Position numbers and translations under genes: made by a program. The notes below the pieces were generated by a model. It saw only the letters and a list, made by a program, of their open reading frames with translations, ran no database searches and was not told the origin of the DNA. From Acanthornis magna (lineage: Eukaryota; Chordata; Aves; Passeriformes; Acanthizidae), in contig JAWUZG010000176.1 of assembly GCA_036785705.1 (NCBI GenBank), forward strand, positions 1-64,000: a stretch of DNA of 64,000 nucleotides. Reading direction: 5' to 3'. Of this stretch, positions 61,601 through 64,000 are shown in pieces. How positions within the stretch are numbered: the first letter of the stretch is position 1; the number at the start of each line of letters is the position of its first letter.

Positions 61601-64000
61601 AACATAATTGAGTTTTTAAAAACACACGAATTTGGAGAAATCTTGGTTCTTTGAGTAAGTAGTTACAAAGGTGACATAGGTATAAGTTGTGAAAGAGTGT
61701 ACATTTAAAAATGACCAAAGTTAAATTAAAAATTTAGGATTTTGAGGTGTCTGATTCTATTTCTTTGGCAGAGAAAATGAAAAAAAATAGTAAGGAGTAC
61801 ACAGACACATTAAATAATGTGCATGTCTCAGCTATAACCAAAATATGTACACATAATATCAGTACTATAAGCTTTAAAAAGATAAGAGATGCCAACCACC
61901 AAATGAATGTAGTCAGGCACAAGTCATTGAGAATAGTAGGAATGCATAGGGCTCCAGACAACTAATGAAAACACTCTGTAAAACCACTGTTGACAAAGAG
62001 CCACAGAAGGGAACCACCTGACTTCCCAGCCCAGGTTATTCTGCACTAAATGAGGGAGATGAGACCTGAGATGAAGTGGGAAGACAAAGAATAAAAAGAA
62101 TTAAACATGGCAGAACAGGAAAGTTAGGCAGATATGAGAATGGCACATAATTCAAACAATCCAGCAAAGGGGAAAATGTTTACCATGTGTGCAAGTGCTC
62201 AGTGCTACTTTTGTACATGCCAGCTGAACAGTCACAAGCCCCCAAAGCATTCACCAACACAGAAACTGGCACTGAGCAGACCACTGAATTGTTTTTAGCT
62301 TCTATAGAAACCACACAAATGGAGGCAGGTGAAATGTTCACCACATTATCTGTGGAAAAGCTTAAAAAGCCATAAGAATCAATATTAAAAGAGTAGCATT
62401 AGACCACTTCACATCAGCATTAAGGGGGGAAACACTATGCAAGGAAATAGTCTGAAAGCATATGGGACCCACCAAGCTGGCGAAATACAGAAGCTCCCCC
62501 TCCAAGCAGCCAGAAGGGACACTTATTGATACAAAATAATTTTAAAAATGACTCTTGTAAATTCAAGGAAATGGCAATTTTAATTTGTAAGTCTTAAGGA
62601 GCTACTCAGATGAAAATCATTCCAACAGAATCAACACAGACCTAATAGAAATTATTAATTAAAAGACAATAAAATTACAGATGTGTTTTAAAAAAAGGTG
62701 TTTTCTAAGTTGTACAAGGAATGAAAAATCACCAAAAGATCATAGGAAGGGATGAAACATTCTTTTGCAATATGATGATAAAGAAATGGTTGGAGAATGC
62801 AGTTATGCAAAGGACAATATTGAGAACAAAACAGATTTCCTCTGTGTTGTCACTCTCATATCTTACTGATTGCCATTTTTTTTCTACTGACAGTAGATTC
62901 AGCTCAGGAATTCAGTGTTACTGGCAAAATTAAAAGAAGTATTTTGAATGAATCTTCCAGAAGCCATCATCTTCAAATAAGGCTATGACATGACTACTCC
63001 TTATTTGAGTTGGAAATGCAAACTAGATTTGATTCTAATCCTAACAGCCACATGCAAAGAAGAAACCACAATGAAAGTGAACATCTAAGTGAAGGCAGTC
63101 AGTTTGGCAAGTCTTGCATGTTAAAATTGAGCACTTTAAGCCACTTGTGGGAGGAAAAGAGTTTTGTTCTCGAAACAAAAAGGGTAGGTATACCATGTTC
63201 TCTCTGTAGTCATCATTCAAATGATGATCTACAGGTCTACGGTTTTGTTGTATTTGCTTCCAAGTATACTCCCAGATCTGAAGGTTCTTGGACATGCTGC
63301 TTTTGTACATGTCTTAAACTAGGTGATATGGAATTCTCTCCCTTATTAAAATAAATTATTTGTTTATTTATAATTTTGTTTCAATTTATTTCTACCTTCT
63401 TCAACTTGAGTGACTTTCACATACATGGTGGCAGTAGCCCAAGGGTGAAAGGCTGACTTTTTCTTTAGTTAGTGATCACTGAATGCAGGAAGATGCTGTA
63501 ACTGAGTCATGAGACAACCTACTCAGTGACAAATATGAGATATTCTGTAGGAGTGTAATTTCAGGAGGAATGATCCTGTGGAACTGGTGCCTCAGCTATA
63601 AATCAGAGCCATGAAGCAAGTAAATCTGAAGAAGAAGCACTAGCTATTTGGATTTTCACAGATCACAACTGACACTGGCCCATCCTCTCCCTAGCCAGGG
63701 GAGGCTGAACATATCTGACAAAGGTGGAGCCATAAAAAATCTAACCCCTTGGCATGACATTGTCCAGCATTAACTGTGACACTTGATGACAGTTGGGTTC
63801 CCCAGGTTATCATATAGGCAGAAAACACACGTCTAATTTCTTATGTCAAAAAGGTTTGAAACTCATAAATACAAAGAAATTTTATTTTCAGGACATGATG
63901 TGGCACCATGGAAGATTTTTCTGCTCATGCAGTGCTTACCACAAGCATAATCAATAACGTTATCCTGTCTTCTTACTCAATAAAGACTTGGAATTTTGCC
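55691..64000. other. AT-rich non-coding DNA
   Basis: No gene, LTR or CR1 is recognised over 8.3 kb. Open frames up to 114 codons (63010-63354) and 110 codons (57316-57648) have no known domains, no repeats and no clear splice signals. A moderately GC-richer patch at 57250-57400 is unassigned. Confidence 0.45.

Noticed and set aside
63010..63354. 114-codon frame near the window end
   Set aside because: No known domain, and an 89-codon frame overlaps it on the other strand. There is no splice or promoter support.
1..64000. tRNA, rRNA, CRISPR or bacterial operon features
   Set aside because: None was found. The LINE, LTR and base-composition pattern is that of a vertebrate nuclear genome.

Overview
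The window looks like a piece of a bird nuclear genome, most likely a songbird. It is AT-rich and gene-poor, with CR1 LINE fragments showing the CR1 tail that repeats ATTCTATGA, and with several avian-type endogenous retrovirus LTRs. There is no operon structure, tRNA, rRNA or CRISPR array. I cannot name the species.

Layout. 1-7.8 kb: AT-rich non-coding DNA with one 1.0-kb solo LTR (2655-3671) flanked by a near-perfect 5-bp target duplication. 7.8-12 kb: two CR1 copies, one internally deleted (+) and one with reverse-transcriptase remnants (-). 13-16.5 kb: two unique TAAT-rich stretches that resemble conserved regulatory elements. 21.6-28.4 kb: a dense transposon cluster with two CR1 fragments, two LTRs placed head to head, and three decayed copies on the minus strand of the LTR family seen at 2.7 kb. 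28-35 kb: quiet AT-rich DNA with a perfect 16-bp hairpin and a 127-bp TAAAA microsatellite. 35.4-37.1 kb: an internally deleted CR1 split by a 691-bp solo LTR. 40.1-45.3 kb: the only convincing gene, followed by retroviral sequence. 45.3-64 kb: mostly non-coding DNA, one candidate LTR, one CR1 tail and one conserved-element-like stretch.

The gene at 40.15-42.86 kb is the main item. It has a TATA-like box, three upstream copies of CCATTGTGA, a 12-codon first exon with a perfect splice donor, and a long second exon that stays open for 635 codons. It also has a poly(A) signal. The predicted acidic protein (about 647 residues) ends in a row of 64-66-residue repeats, each with a helix-like core that resembles a decayed calmodulin-binding IQ motif. 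Downstream of the poly(A) signal lies a 19-nt match to a tRNA-Leu primer-binding site, the hallmark of ERVL retroviruses. The transcript therefore appears to end inside an ERVL LTR. Either a host gene uses the poly(A) signal of an inserted LTR, or the ORF is itself part of an unusual long LTR. I recognise no named family for the protein.
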